Of a DNA stretch of 59,141 bases, positions 43,138 through 55,340 are shown in pieces. Within the stretch, counting starts at the first letter, position 1; each line of letters begins with the position of its first letter. Source of the DNA: Geothrix sp. (GTDB lineage: Bacteria > Acidobacteriota > Holophagae > Holophagales > Holophagaceae); NCBI GenBank assembly GCA_030681515.1, contig JAUXSE010000018.1:31790-90930 (forward strand), in the 5' to 3' direction. Position numbers and translations under genes: made by a program. The notes beneath the pieces are model-generated. The model had not been told where the DNA came from and did no database searches. It saw nothing but the letters and a program-made list of their open reading frames with translations.

Positions 43138-44094
43138 CTAGGGCCTTGCCGGCGCCGCATCCCCCATGCGGATGGATCGGATGGCTCCCTGGCCGTCCAG
43201 CTCGATGAGGATGGGAAACCAGGCCAGTCCGAGCCGTTCGAAGGCGGGGCGGCTGGGGGCGAAATGGGCCGGACGGCCCGCAGCCTGGAGCCGGGCCGCC
43301 AGGGCCTGGCCTTCGATGAGCGGGCTTCCGGACAGGCTGGCCTCGCGCTCATCCAGGCTTCCCGAGGCGCTGGGGAGGATCCAGGCCGTACCCGCGGGGA
43401 TCTCCGGGAGGGGGCCCTCCTCGGCGGGGCGGATCCAGATCCGGGGGGCGCTCAACTGGTCCAGGCGGAGATCGCGGTACTCCAGCCCCGGCAGGGTCCA
43501 CAGGCGCAGCACCGGCGAGGGGCCACCGAGGAGTCCGAAGAGCCGCTGGAAGCCCTTGAGGGTGTCCTCGGCCTCCGGGTTCGCCCGCGATCGGACGGCC
43601 GCGAACCGCGCCTCGTCCTGCCCGGCCAGGGCCCAGCACAGGGCGTGGCGCAGCGCGTACCCGCGGGTCAGGGCGGGGCCCGCCGCGAGGAGGCGGTCCT
43701 CCCATGTCCGGCGGAGGGCGGCATCGAAGGCACCGGTCCTCACCTGGATCTGGCCCCACCGCCACAGCGCCAGGGCGGTGCCGGATTCACGGATGGGCAG
43801 GGTCTGCAACGCGCCGGTGACGCGGTCCTTCGGCGCCTTCAACAGGCGCCGGAAGGCCTCGGCTTCCTGGCGTCCCCGGCCCGCGGCAAAAGGGCTGGCG
43901 GGCAGGCCGTGGGCTGGGTCGTAGATGGCGGCGGCCCGCAACCACTGGTATTCCAGCGCCGCGGGTCCCTTCAGCTTCGGCGCGGAGGGAAGGGGAAGCC
44001 CCCAGTCGAAGGCATCCAGCAGGGCGGCCTCCGCCTCCTGGCCGGGGGCGGGCAGCACGATGGCGGGCGGGGACTGCATGGACGGGAGGGGCAT
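43138..44094 (-). CDS. Hypothetical protein
   Basis: 318 residues, no family recognised. Ala/Leu/Arg-rich, mostly helical in the first 200 residues (LRAAAIYDPAHGLPASPFAA, then TALALWRWGQIQVRTGAFDA and LLAAGPALTRGYALRHALCW, which look TPR-like). The C-terminal 90 residues are strand-rich (RIWIRPAEEGPLPEIPAGTA, FPILIELDGQGAIRSIRMGD) and could be a thioredoxin-like fold without the CxxC. No clear signal peptide. The start at 44094 is preferred; the longer frame overlaps the upstream edge of pyrF. Divergent from pyrF. Confidence 0.65.
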   Translation of the reverse strand: MPLPSMQSPPAIVLPAPGQEAEAALLDAFDWGLPLPSAPKLKGPAALEYQWLRAAAIYDPAHGLPASPFAAGRGRQEAEAFRRLLKAPKDRVTGALQTLPIRESGTALALWRWGQIQVRTGAFDAALRRTWEDRLLAAGPALTRGYALRHALCWALAGQDEARFAAVRSRANPEAEDTLKGFQRLFGLLGGPSPVLRLWTLPGLEYRDLRLDQLSAPRIWIRPAEEGPLPEIPAGTAWILPSASGSLDEREASLSGSPLIEGQALAARLQAAGRPAHFAPSRPAFERLGLAWFPILIELDGQGAIRSIRMGDAAPARP

Positions 44095-44144
44095 GGGGAG
44101 TCCCTTGGTGGCAGAATGGTCCTCCGCATCATACGGGAGTCCCC

Positions 44145-44870
44145 TTGTCTTCACCCATCCCGATCCTTTCGCCCCGCGAACGCCTCGTGGTGGCCCTGGA
44201 CGTCCCCACGGCGAAGGAGGCCCTGGCCATGGCCGAGCGGCTTTCGGGCCGGGTGGGGATGCTCAAGGTGGGACTGGAACTGTTCTGCGCCGAAGGGCCT
44301 GCCTTCGTGCGGGAACTGCAGGCGCGGGTCCCCGTGTTCCTCGATCTGAAGCTGCACGATATTCCGACCACGGTCCGGCGGGCCCTCGAAGCCGTGCTCA
44401 GGCTGGATCCGCGGCTGGTCAATGTCCACGCCCAGGGCGGCCCGGCCATGCTGGAAGCGGCGGTGGATGCCGTCCGCGCCCACCGCGCTGCCGGGGGCCG
44501 CACGGAACTGCTGGCGGTGACCGTGTTGACCAGCCTGGATCGCGAGGCCCTGGCGGCCCTGGGGCACGCGGGCCTTCCGGAGGATCTCGCGCTGGCCTAC
44601 GCGAAGCTGGCCCATCAGGCCGGATGTGATGGCGTGGTTTGTTCCGCCTGGGAGGCCGATGCGGTCCGGGAGGCCTGCGGGGAGGCCTTCCATCGGCTGA
44701 CGCCGGGCATCCGCCCCGCGGGTGCCGCCATCCAGGACCAGGCCCGCGTCATGACGCCCGCCCAGGCCCTGAAGCAGGGATCCACCTGGCTCGTGGTGGG
44801 GCGCCCCATCACCCACGCCGCGGATCCCGCCGCCGCTGCCGAGGCCATCGTGTCCGAGATGCAGGCCTAG
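44145..44870 (+). CDS. pyrF: Orotidine 5'-phosphate decarboxylase
   Basis: A 241-residue TIM-barrel enzyme that makes UMP from OMP, the last step of de novo pyrimidine synthesis. The catalytic charged array is VFLDLKLHDIPTTV (Asp67, Lys69, Asp72). The phosphate-binding parts are RLTPGIRPAG and VGRPITHAADP. The start is TTG 44145 with GGGAG six nt upstream; there is no ATG in a suitable place. No other pyr gene is in the window. The membrane protein gene follows 6 bp later. Confidence 0.95.
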   Translation: MSSPIPILSPRERLVVALDVPTAKEALAMAERLSGRVGMLKVGLELFCAEGPAFVRELQARVPVFLDLKLHDIPTTVRRALEAVLRLDPRLVNVHAQGGPAMLEAAVDAVRAHRAAGGRTELLAVTVLTSLDREALAALGHAGLPEDLALAYAKLAHQAGCDGVVCSAWEADAVREACGEAFHRLTPGIRPAGAAIQDQARVMTPAQALKQGSTWLVVGRPITHAADPAAAAEAIVSEMQA

Positions 44871-44876
44871 GTTCTG

Positions 44877-45419
44877 ATGTCCGCCGGATCCCCCCTCGTC
44901 TTCCGCCCCTCCTTCGCGCAGCGCGCCATGGCCATGCTCCTGTTCGCGGGGTCGTGGCTCGTGGGCGTGCGCGCCCTCGCCCAGATCCTGGAACGGCTCC
45001 CGGTCCTGCGGGCCTCCCTGAAGGTGGCCGAGGCCGCGGGCGAACCCACCTGGTCCTTCTGGATCGCCGTCACGGCGGCCATCGGCGCAGTGGTGGCCGG
45101 CAGCCTGCTGCTGCTGGGAACCCTCCTCGGCGTGCTGATGGTCGAGGGCTCCCAGGTGCTGGTGGACGAACTGGGCCTGTCCGTGGAGCACAATGCCCTT
45201 CCGGCGCCCCTGGCCCGGAAGCTGGGAGCCGGGCGCCTGCTTTGGAAGCGCGTGTCCCGCCTCGAACGGTCGGGCCCCTTTTTCGTGCTGCGGGGTGGCG
45301 GTGAATCCGGGCTCAGCGGGCCGGAGGATGCGAACCTCCGCTTCCTTCTGGTGGACGAACTGGAGCGCCTCATCTTCACCATCCTCGAACGCAGCCCGAA
45401 CCTGAAGCACGAGGATTGA
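44877..45419 (+). CDS. Hypothetical membrane protein
   Basis: 180 residues with two membrane helices (AMAMLLFAGSWLVGVRALAQ and FWIAVTAAIGAVVAGSLLLL, about 17-37 and 62-88). A soluble C-terminal half follows (QVLVDELGLSVEHNALPAPL, LRFLLVDELERLIFTILERS), shaped like a small PH-like or regulatory domain. No family recognised. It starts 6 bp after pyrF and is probably co-transcribed. The stop codon is the first three bases of the repeat at 45417. Confidence 0.6.
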   Translation: MSAGSPLVFRPSFAQRAMAMLLFAGSWLVGVRALAQILERLPVLRASLKVAEAAGEPTWSFWIAVTAAIGAVVAGSLLLLGTLLGVLMVEGSQVLVDELGLSVEHNALPAPLARKLGAGRLLWKRVSRLERSGPFFVLRGGGESGLSGPEDANLRFLLVDELERLIFTILERSPNLKHED

Positions 45420-45492
45420 TGCCCTCCGTGGGTTCCGCGCTTCGCGCACACCCCCGGACCCCCGCGCAGCTCATGGCAGAGCCATGAGCTGC
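45417..45492 (+). repeat. Stop-codon-anchored repeat with hairpin, copy 2
   Basis: Starts with TGATGC at the stop of the membrane protein gene, as copy 1 does at the fur stop. The shared core is followed by a perfect 12-bp hairpin, 45466-45477 with 45481-45492, loop AGA. The stem bases are unrelated to those of copy 1. Confidence 0.7.
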
Positions 45493-45497
45493 TTGCG

Positions 45498-47153
45498 CTA
45501 CAGCTTCGGCCGGCTGAGGTAGGCCTCGGCGCCCTTCATCTCCGCCGTGGGGCCGTGGGCGGGTTTCTTCGGACGGGCCCTGGTTCGCTTCAGGCCCCAC
45601 ATTCCAGCCAGCTCCGTGGCTTCGGGATTGCCCGGGGCCAGGGCCAGCACTTCGGCGAGATCGGCGCGGGCCCCGTCCGCCTGGCCGAGCTTTTCCCGCA
45701 GCAGGGCGCGCTTCATGAAGCCCCAGGGATTGACGGGTTCCCGGGCGATGATTTCGGAGTACTCCGCCTCGGCCTCGATCCAGCGGCTGCCCTGCTCGGC
45801 GGCTTCGCCACAGAGCAGGTTGGTGACGGCACAGTAGCCCAGCCAGCGTTTCTGATCGGCGAATTCCAAGGGCGTGAAGTGGGATTCCGCCTTGGCCCGC
45901 TGGGCCTCCTGGTCGAGGTGGCGCAGGGCCTTTTCGGTATGGGCGTCCACCCGGGCGAATATTTCCGCATCGCCGCTGGCCCGGTAGAAGTCCTTCTGGA
46001 TGCGGCCTTCGGCGCGGTACTGGTCGTACATGCGGGTGCCCGGGTACAGCGCCAGGGGGCTGATCTGGCAGTCCTGGGGCCGGGTGTCCCGGATGAAGGC
46101 GGCGGTCTCCTCCACATCGGCCCAGGTTTCGCCCGGGATGCCGGTGATCAGGTAGATGCCGAGGTTCATGCCCACCTTGCGGACCAGGCCCAAGGCCCGC
46201 CGGGCATGGCGCAGGTTGGTGCCCTTGTCCAGCAGGGCCAGCACCCGCTCGCTGCCGTGTTCCACGCCGAACTGCATGAACTCGCAGCCCGCGCGCTTCA
46301 TGGCCACCAGGCGATCCTCGTCCACCAGGTTCACGCGGCTCTGGCAGTTCCAGAGGGGGTGGAGGCCGCTCTGCTGGATGCCCTCCATCAGCTCCAGCAC
46401 GCGGCCCCGGTTGGCGGTGAAGGTATCGTCCCGGAAGCTGAAGTAGGTGAGGCCGTGCTTTTCGCGGAGCAGGCGCATCTCGCGGAGCACCGAAGGCGCG
46501 CTGCGGAAGCGGATGGAGGTGCCCCAGAATTCGGGCGTGTTGCAGAAGTTGCAGGTGGCCGGGCAGCCCCGGCTGGTGCTCAGGTAGGCCAGCTGGCCCA
46601 CGTCGTCCAGGAAGTCCGCCTCCAGGTGCTCGGCGGGGATGCCGACGGCGTCGAGATCCTCCAGGGGCGGCTGGGGCAGGGTGCGGCCCTCGCGGAGGAT
46701 GAGCCCCGGCGTCCGTTTCCACAGATCCGAGCCCGGGGCGGCCTGCAGGCGTTCCGAGATGCCCAGCAGCACCGCTTCGCCTTCGCCCTGCACGATGGCG
46801 TCCAGGGCGGGGCAGTCCTCGAAGACCTCGTCGGCCAGGTGGGTGGGGTGGGGCCCCCCGGCCAGGAGGATCGCGTCAGGACAGGCTTCCCGGGCCCAGG
46901 CCAGCAGCTCGTAGGACCGCTTCCGGTTGAAGGTGAACATGGAGACACCCATCACCGCAGGGTTCTGGGCCCTCAGGTAGGCCAGGATCTCCTTCCGTCC
47001 CCGGCCGCTCAGGTTCGCCATCCGGCAGGGGAACGACCGGGCTTTGAGCATCGCCTGCAGGTAGCCGAGGCCAATGGGCAGAAAGGTCATCCACTCATCC
47101 CCGAAGCCACTTCGGGGGGCGCTGTAGGCGAGCAGGGTCCGGTGGGGGGTCAT
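45498..47153 (-). CDS. Radical SAM protein with B12-binding-like and TPR regions
   Basis: 551 residues. The N-terminal part (1-150) has the cobalamin-binding-like Rossmann layout seen in B12 radical SAM enzymes (PIGLGYLQAMLKAR, AVMGVSMFTFNRK, LLAGGPHPTHLADE). The cluster motif is STSRGCPATCNFCNTPEFWG (C-x3-C-x2-C). The barrel has FRDDTFTANRGRVLELM, MQFGVEHGSERVLALLDKGT and LITGIPGETWADVEETAAF. The end carries a TPR-like stretch (about 460-530). Substrate unknown; methylation of a lipid, peptide or cofactor is common in the group. Met at 47153 is the usual start. Confidence 0.85.
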   Translation of the reverse strand: MTPHRTLLAYSAPRSGFGDEWMTFLPIGLGYLQAMLKARSFPCRMANLSGRGRKEILAYLRAQNPAVMGVSMFTFNRKRSYELLAWAREACPDAILLAGGPHPTHLADEVFEDCPALDAIVQGEGEAVLLGISERLQAAPGSDLWKRTPGLILREGRTLPQPPLEDLDAVGIPAEHLEADFLDDVGQLAYLSTSRGCPATCNFCNTPEFWGTSIRFRSAPSVLREMRLLREKHGLTYFSFRDDTFTANRGRVLELMEGIQQSGLHPLWNCQSRVNLVDEDRLVAMKRAGCEFMQFGVEHGSERVLALLDKGTNLRHARRALGLVRKVGMNLGIYLITGIPGETWADVEETAAFIRDTRPQDCQISPLALYPGTRMYDQYRAEGRIQKDFYRASGDAEIFARVDAHTEKALRHLDQEAQRAKAESHFTPLEFADQKRWLGYCAVTNLLCGEAAEQGSRWIEAEAEYSEIIAREPVNPWGFMKRALLREKLGQADGARADLAEVLALAPGNPEATELAGMWGLKRTRARPKKPAHGPTAEMKGAEAYLSRPKL

Positions 47154-47227
47154 GGGATCCGAAAGCAGAGCTTTCCAGTGTAGGGAACGGAATCCATGAT
47201 GGAAGCAGGAACACACCTGGAGGCGCC

Positions 47228-48367
47228 TTGACCGGCAACCTGATCCGGAATGCGGAGACCATCGCAGAGATCTTCAAGCGCGCCTGCGAACGGCGGGAGC
47301 TGTTGATCCTGGTGACGCCCTACCTCCGGTTCGAGTCATCCTTCCTGAAGGTGGACGGAGCCGAGATCCACGTCGCGGCCACCATGGGACGCGAGGACGC
47401 CCTGTACGGGTTGCGCAGCGCCGGCCTGAAGATGCGGTTCCCCCACAGCGTCAGCTTCCTGGAGGCCCCCACGGAGCTGCGGGGCTTCGGCATGGCCGAT
47501 GGCCGGAAGACCCTGAGACTGGCTCTGCCGGAGGAGCTCCAGGAGGAGGATCATCGGGGGGCCTACCGGGTGGAACATGTGGGCCGGGTGCCGGTCACCT
47601 TCAGCACCCCCAGGTACGACCTCGTCATGGGCACGCTGGTGGACATCAGCACCACCGGGGCGCGCATCTTCAGCACCCGCGACTTCGCGGAGGGTGAGCT
47701 CCAGCCAGGCGAGGACATGGCCGTCACCATCCCGCTGACGGAGAGCATCCGCATCAACGCCAAGGTGAAGTTCAGGCATGTCCATGGCCGGATGTTCGGC
47801 GTCGAGTACCGTCCCCAGCTGGACGACCATGTCCTCCATCCCCTTTCGCGCTGGGTGTTCGAAAGGCGGGAGGAGGATCTGGAGCGCATGGCCCGCCGCG
47901 GCGTGGAGACCTCCGCCCGATCCGGAGGTGGCCGCCCCGTGGCCGCGGTGCCGACCGGGCTCATCCTGGTCTCCGGCGACGCGGGCCTGGAGGCCACGCT
48001 CCAGGATCTGCTGGGAGGGCTCCAGCCGCTCCATCGGATCGCGCCCACCATGCCCGCCCTCAAGGAGGCCTGCACCCAGAAGCCGGCCCTGGTGCTCTAC
48101 CACGTGCCGAGCCTCAGCCTGGATGAGCGAAGGCGCCTGAAGACCCTGGTGGAAACCCTCCAGGGCCGGGTTCCTTTCCTGCTGCTGGGCACGGGCGTCG
48201 AGGGCGGGGCCCTGCTGGAACTGGGTGGCGAGTTGAAGGCGGCGGTGTCCATCGTGTTCAACCCCGAGCGGGCCACTTTCTTCCAGCGGCTGGTGCAGGG
48301 GGTGCTGAGGCGCACCTACGAGGGGGGCGAATCCCCCATGGCGCCGGTGGAATCCGGAGCCCCCTGA
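47228..48367 (+). CDS. PilZ domain protein with degenerate receiver-like C-terminus
   Basis: 379 residues: a PilZN/YcgR-like N-domain (about 1-105), a PilZ domain with HRGAYR (Arg110, Arg114; RxxxR) and DISTTG (139-144), the two c-di-GMP binding motifs, and a C-terminal alpha/beta domain (about 242-365) shaped like a response-regulator receiver ([40 protein letters not shown]). The phosphorylatable Asp position holds His/Val residues, so it should not be phosphorylated. Likely a c-di-GMP effector. TTG start 47228 with GGAGG five nt upstream. Confidence 0.82.
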   Translation: MTGNLIRNAETIAEIFKRACERRELLILVTPYLRFESSFLKVDGAEIHVAATMGREDALYGLRSAGLKMRFPHSVSFLEAPTELRGFGMADGRKTLRLALPEELQEEDHRGAYRVEHVGRVPVTFSTPRYDLVMGTLVDISTTGARIFSTRDFAEGELQPGEDMAVTIPLTESIRINAKVKFRHVHGRMFGVEYRPQLDDHVLHPLSRWVFERREEDLERMARRGVETSARSGGGRPVAAVPTGLILVSGDAGLEATLQDLLGGLQPLHRIAPTMPALKEACTQKPALVLYHVPSLSLDERRRLKTLVETLQGRVPFLLLGTGVEGGALLELGGELKAAVSIVFNPERATFFQRLVQGVLRRTYEGGESPMAPVESGAP

Positions 48368-48428
48368 AGGATGTCAAGCCTCGTTCCGAAGGCCCAGGAA
48401 CGCTAGAATCAAGGCTTCCGGAGCCTCC

Positions 48429-50729
<2,301 letters not shown>

Positions 50730-50733
50730 GCCA

Positions 50734-50922
50734 CTAGATACCCATGGCCGCTGGGGCCCTCAGCTTCCCCAGGACACTCTGCATGAGTGCCTCGTCCACC
50801 CTGAGGCCTGCTTTGAAGTGCCTGCTGTCCGTATGGTGGATTTCCCGGTGGAGATCCTCTAGGTATCGTTCGAGGACTCTCATCAGGAGTTCCATTTCCT
50901 TGGCGTCCAGATTGACATCCAT
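50734..50922 (-). CDS. Small conserved helical protein
   Basis: A 62-residue soluble protein with heptad-like helices: LDAKEMELLMRVLERYLEDL, then HREIHHTDSRHFKAGLRVDE. I recall similar short proteins (ELLxxVLExYLxDLxxEIxxTDxRxF) across bacteria, of unknown function. GGAGG precedes the ATG at 50922; the longer frame adds 8 residues. Convergent with purL, ending 4 bp from it. Confidence 0.7.
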   Translation of the reverse strand: MDVNLDAKEMELLMRVLERYLEDLHREIHHTDSRHFKAGLRVDEALMQSVLGKLRAPAAMGI

Positions 50923-51181
50923 GGGTGACCTCCTCCGCGTGGCCATGCGATTCGACTGACGCCGGCCCCGCCTCTGGGAAATATCGGGTCTCCAGGCACG
51001 TCCCGCCAGCTCAGTCGTCGAACAAGATCATGCCCGCCGCATTCAGCCCTTCCCCAGGATCCGTGCCGGCAGCAGGAACAGCCCCTTCACCAGCCCGAAG
51101 ACGCCCTCCACGGCGAACGCGCTCCAGGCACCGGCGGGCCGTCCGGAGGTATGATTCGATCACCCCCCATCCGAGGCAACC

Positions 51182-52789
51182 ATGCGCGATGAAACGGCTC
51201 CCCTTTCCCTCGACCGCCGCGCCTTTCTGGGCGCAAGCTTGGCCACGGGCGCGGCGGCGCTCATGGGAGGCGATATGAAGGCTCCGGCCGCGAAGGGGCT
51301 CGTGCTGGAGGAGGCCACCGTGGACGGTCTTCAGGCTGGCCTGGCCGCGGGCCGCTGGACGGCGGCGGATCTGGTCCGGCGCTACCAGGCGCGCATCCGG
51401 GCCCTGGATCAGGCCGGTCCGAAATTGAACGCCGTGATCGAGCTGAACCCGGAGGCCCCGGCCATGGCCAAGGCTCTGGACGCCGAACGGAGGGCCGGGA
51501 AGGTGCGCGGGCCGCTCCACGGCATTCCGGTGCTCATCAAGGACAACATTGACACCGCCGATGGCATGAAGACCACGGCGGGATCACTGGCCCTGGCCGA
51601 TGCGCCGGCCCCGAAGGAGGACGCCTTCATCGTGATGAAACTGCGCGAAGCCGGCGCCGTGATCCTGGGGAAGACGAACCTCAGCGAGTGGGCGAATTTC
51701 CGGTCCACGCGGAGCAGCAGCGGTTGGAGCGGACGCGGGGGCCAGACCCGGAATCCGTACGCCCTGGACCGCAGCCCCAGCGGTTCCAGTTCGGGATCCG
51801 GCGCGGCGGCGGCGGCCAGCCTGTGCGCCGTGGCCGTGGGCACGGAAACGGACGGTTCCGTGGTGAGCCCCGCCAACGCGAACGGCCTGGTGGGCCTGAA
51901 ACCCACCGTGGGCCTGGTCAGCCGCCGAGGCATCATCCCCATCTCGCACACCCAGGACACGGCGGGGCCCATGACGCGCACGGTGCGCGATGCGGCGATC
52001 CTGCTGGGCGCCCTGGCGGGGACCGATCCCAGGGACGCCGCCACCCGCGAAGCGGACGCGCGCCGGGAGGCGGACTACACCCGCTTCCTCGCGAAAGATG
52101 GACTGAAGGGCGCGCGCCTTGGCGTGGTGAAGAACCTGCTGGGCGTTCACGCCCACGTGGATGCGGTGATCCGGCCGGCCCTGGAGGCGCTGAAGGCCCA
52201 GGGCGCCACGCTGGTGGAGGTGGAGCTGAAGGCCGCGGCCTACGACGATGCGGAATTCGAGGTGCTGCTCTACGAATTCAAGGCGGACCTGGACGCCTAC
52301 CTCGCCGGCAGGGGCGGATCCGTGAAGGATCTGGCGGGGCTGATGGCCTTCAACGAGGCCCGGCGCGCGGACGAGATGCCCTTCTTCGGCCAGGAACTGC
52401 TGAAGCAGGCCCAGGCCAAGGGGCCCTTGACGGATCCCGCCTACTTGAAGGCGCTGGAAACCTGCGGCCAGGCCCGGCGGGACATCGTCGGCCTGCTGGA
52501 GCAGCATCAACTGCAGGCCCTGGTGGGCCCCACCGGCGGCCCGGCCTGGCTGGTGGACCACCTCAACGGCGACAGTTCCAGCCTGAGCTTTTCCAGCCCC
52601 GCGGCGGTGGGCGGGTGCCCCCACATCACCGTACCGGCCGGGTTCGCCTTCGGAATGCCCGTGGGGCTTTCCTTCGTGGGCGCGCCCTGGCAGGAGGGCA
52701 CCCTGCTGAAACTGGCCTACGGATTCGAGCAGGCCACCAAGGCCCGCCGCGCCCCGCGCTTCGCCTCGACCTCGATGGTACCCCGTTGA
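51182..52789 (+). CDS. Amidase, exported by Tat
   Basis: A 535-residue amidase-signature enzyme. A Tat signal (DRRAFLGASLATGAAALMGG, residues 11-30) suggests export in folded form. The Ser-cisSer-Lys triad is visible: Lys120 in VLIKDNIDT, the SPSGSSSGSG block (about 199-206) and the nucleophile Ser226 in GTETDGSVVSP. Such enzymes hydrolyse amides or peptide amides; substrate unknown. The 260 bp before it (50923-51181) shows no feature I can name. Confidence 0.9.
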   Translation: MRDETAPLSLDRRAFLGASLATGAAALMGGDMKAPAAKGLVLEEATVDGLQAGLAAGRWTAADLVRRYQARIRALDQAGPKLNAVIELNPEAPAMAKALDAERRAGKVRGPLHGIPVLIKDNIDTADGMKTTAGSLALADAPAPKEDAFIVMKLREAGAVILGKTNLSEWANFRSTRSSSGWSGRGGQTRNPYALDRSPSGSSSGSGAAAAASLCAVAVGTETDGSVVSPANANGLVGLKPTVGLVSRRGIIPISHTQDTAGPMTRTVRDAAILLGALAGTDPRDAATREADARREADYTRFLAKDGLKGARLGVVKNLLGVHAHVDAVIRPALEALKAQGATLVEVELKAAAYDDAEFEVLLYEFKADLDAYLAGRGGSVKDLAGLMAFNEARRADEMPFFGQELLKQAQAKGPLTDPAYLKALETCGQARRDIVGLLEQHQLQALVGPTGGPAWLVDHLNGDSSSLSFSSPAAVGGCPHITVPAGFAFGMPVGLSFVGAPWQEGTLLKLAYGFEQATKARRAPRFASTSMVPR

Positions 52790-52825
52790 CAGGCGCCGTC
52801 GCGCCATAAGTAATTTTTCCGATCT

Positions 52826-52861
52826 CCAAAAAATGGGCGCCACCAGGCGCCCATTTTTTGG
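52826..52861. terminator. Bidirectional rho-independent terminator
   Basis: Perfect 16-bp arms 52826-52841 and 52846-52861 around ACCA, with A6/T6 tracts at the outer ends. It separates the amidase gene from the convergent AraC gene and can end transcripts on both strands. Confidence 0.9.
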
Positions 52862-52876
52862 AGCGGGAACCAGCCC

Positions 52877-53734
52877 CTACTTCTTGGGGAACTGCCGCTC
52901 GTAGGCTTCCTGCGCGTATTCGCTGGGGGGCACGCCGAAGCGGCGCTTGAAGGCGCGGGTGAAGGCGCTGGCGTCGTAGAAGCCGAGGAGCTTGGCCACA
53001 TCGCTGGGCCGCTCGCCGTTGGCCAGCAGGGTGACGGCGCGCTGAAGCCGCCGCTCGATGAGGTACTGGTGCGGCGTGGTGCTGGTGGCCTCGCGGAAGA
53101 GCCGGATGAAGTGATCTGGCGTGCAGCGGGCCATGGTGGCCAGTTCGGGCACGCTGTTCTTGGCGCCGAGGTGGATCTCCATGTGGTCCAGCACCAGCTG
53201 CAGGGTGGAGCGGTTCAGGCGGTAGGGGAAGCGGCCCCGGTCCTCCTTCTCCGTCAGGCGGGACAGCTCGGCCCCCAGGAGGATGAGGAACAGTTCGCGG
53301 GTCATGAGCTGTACGCCATCGGGATTTGCCAGCTCCTGGCTGAAGATGCTGAACAGCTGCTTGAGGCTGAGGCTGCGGAGCACGGCGAAGCTGGATTCCT
53401 GCCACTTGCGGGGCGGGTGCTGAAGCGCGGATAGCAGCGGTTCGGGGAAGGGGCCTTCCATGAACAGCGCCGTGAATCCGTAGGGCGTGTTGGTGTGATG
53501 GCGCTTCAGCGTGTGCCCGAAACCCGGCAGCAGCAGGGCCAGGTCGCCGGAGCGGATGACGCCCTCTTCGCGATCTTCGCCAGTGCAGACGCGCACGGCG
53601 TGGGTGGGCTGGAGCAGCGTCCAGGAGTCCCGGGCCGGAAGGAGCTTGGCCGGGACCGGGTCGCGCTTCAGCACGGCCAGGCGGAGCGGTCCGCTGGTGT
53701 AGATTTGGAGGTTTTTGGTTTCAGGATCGCTCAT
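52877..53734 (-). CDS. AraC family transcriptional regulator
   Basis: 285 residues. The N-terminal cupin-like sensor (about 10-110) includes VCTGEDREEGVIRSGDLALL. The C-terminal pair of HTH motifs (about 185-280) has VPELATMARCTPDHFIRLFR, TTPHQYLIERRLQRAVTLLA and DVAKLLGFYDASAFTRAFKR, then RFGVPPSEYAQ. The inducer is unknown. It lies between the amidase and purQ, and could control the amidase, which is inference. Confidence 0.92.
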   Translation of the reverse strand: MSDPETKNLQIYTSGPLRLAVLKRDPVPAKLLPARDSWTLLQPTHAVRVCTGEDREEGVIRSGDLALLLPGFGHTLKRHHTNTPYGFTALFMEGPFPEPLLSALQHPPRKWQESSFAVLRSLSLKQLFSIFSQELANPDGVQLMTRELFLILLGAELSRLTEKEDRGRFPYRLNRSTLQLVLDHMEIHLGAKNSVPELATMARCTPDHFIRLFREATSTTPHQYLIERRLQRAVTLLANGERPSDVAKLLGFYDASAFTRAFKRRFGVPPSEYAQEAYERQFPKK

Positions 53735-53842
53735 GGCTCAGGAATAAACCGACATGCCTACCGAGGCGTTCCGGGAAGGATGACAGGAAAAATTTTTCCG
53801 GGAGCATGGGATTTTCACAGCCCAGCGATTTTGTGACCTTCG

Positions 53843-54540
<698 letters not shown>

Positions 54541-54541
<1 letters not shown>

Positions 54542-54777
54542 CAAAGCACCTCGATGGAGGCCTTCTCCATCACCGGATTGACCAACAGCTTGTCGCACAT
54601 GGCCTGGGCCCGGGTCTTCACTTCGGTGGCATCCGAGCCCGGCACCTCCATCTCGATCAGCCGGCCGATGCGCACGTGCTCGACTTCGAATCCGAACCCG
54701 TGCAGCCCCTGTTCCACCGCCTTGCCCTGGGGATCCAGGATCCCGGGCTTCAACTGCACCGACACGCGCACCTTCAT
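54541..54777 (-). CDS. purS: Phosphoribosylformylglycinamidine synthase subunit PurS
   Basis: A 78-residue dimeric subunit that bridges PurL and PurQ: KVRVSVQLKPGILDPQGKAV, then FEVEHVRIGRLIEMEV and ending KLLVNPVMEKASIEVL. Complete and of standard length. First of the coupled purS-purQ pair. Confidence 0.95.
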
Positions 54778-54817
54778 GGGGCCTCCACGGGGACAGTTTA
54801 CCTGAGGGGCGGGGCCT

Positions 54818-55180
54818 TCAGGATCGCGGCGACCACCGATGGGCTTCGAGATCGAGGTTGCCCAGATCGTCCACGGCGATGCCTTCGTCCCGCAGCCGGC
54901 CGATCTGCTCGAAGGCGCCCCACCAGCGGCCGCGGCTGGGCACATAGCCCCGGGTGTTGACCACGCGGTGCCAGGGCAGCTTCGTGCCTTCCGGCAACCC
55001 GGAGAGCACCATACCCACCTGCCGGGGCCGTTGCGGGAAGCCTGCCAGGGCCGCCACCTGCCCGTAGGAGGCCAGCTTCCCCTTTGGAATGCGGGCCACC
55101 ACGGCCAGTACCACCGTGCGGAAATCAGGCGGAAGCACCTCAGGTTCAACGCGTTTAGCGGGCTTGGGCCTCTCCGACAT
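54818..55180 (-). CDS. Alkyltransferase-like protein (MGMT family, Cys replaced)
   Basis: A 120-residue MGMT-fold protein. The alkyl-acceptor motif PCHR is PWHR here (Pro69, Trp70, His71, Arg72), so the reactive Cys is missing. This matches the ATL group (Atl1, E. coli YbaZ), which binds O6-alkylguanine and hands it to nucleotide excision repair. IPKGKLASYGQVAALAGFPQ and the GMVLSG stretch fit the DNA-binding helix and Arg finger region. It starts about 40 bp before purS. Confidence 0.88.
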   Translation of the reverse strand: MSERPKPAKRVEPEVLPPDFRTVVLAVVARIPKGKLASYGQVAALAGFPQRPRQVGMVLSGLPEGTKLPWHRVVNTRGYVPSRGRWWGAFEQIGRLRDEGIAVDDLGNLDLEAHRWSPRS

Positions 55181-55242
55181 CCAAAAACTCCGGGAAAGAT
55201 GGGACGCAGTGCGAAACCGCAGATGGCGCAGAAAAGAGAAGT

Positions 55243-55320
55243 GGCCACAAAGAACACAAAGGGCACAAAAACAGGAGCTGCTGTGTCTTTCCCTTTGTGT
55301 GTTTTGTGTTCTTTGTGGCT
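55243..55320. repeat. Intergenic inverted element, ccacaaag type (element 2)
   Basis: Left arm GGCCACAAAGAACACAAAGG (55243-55262) faces right arm TTTGTGTTCTTTGTGGC (55303-55319), with CCCTTTGTGTG between; a snap-back of roughly 25 bp around a short centre. It fills the gap between the alkyltransferase-like gene and the DUF2203 gene. Confidence 0.7.
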
Positions 55321-55340
55321 AAAAAGAAATTGTGGTGAGC

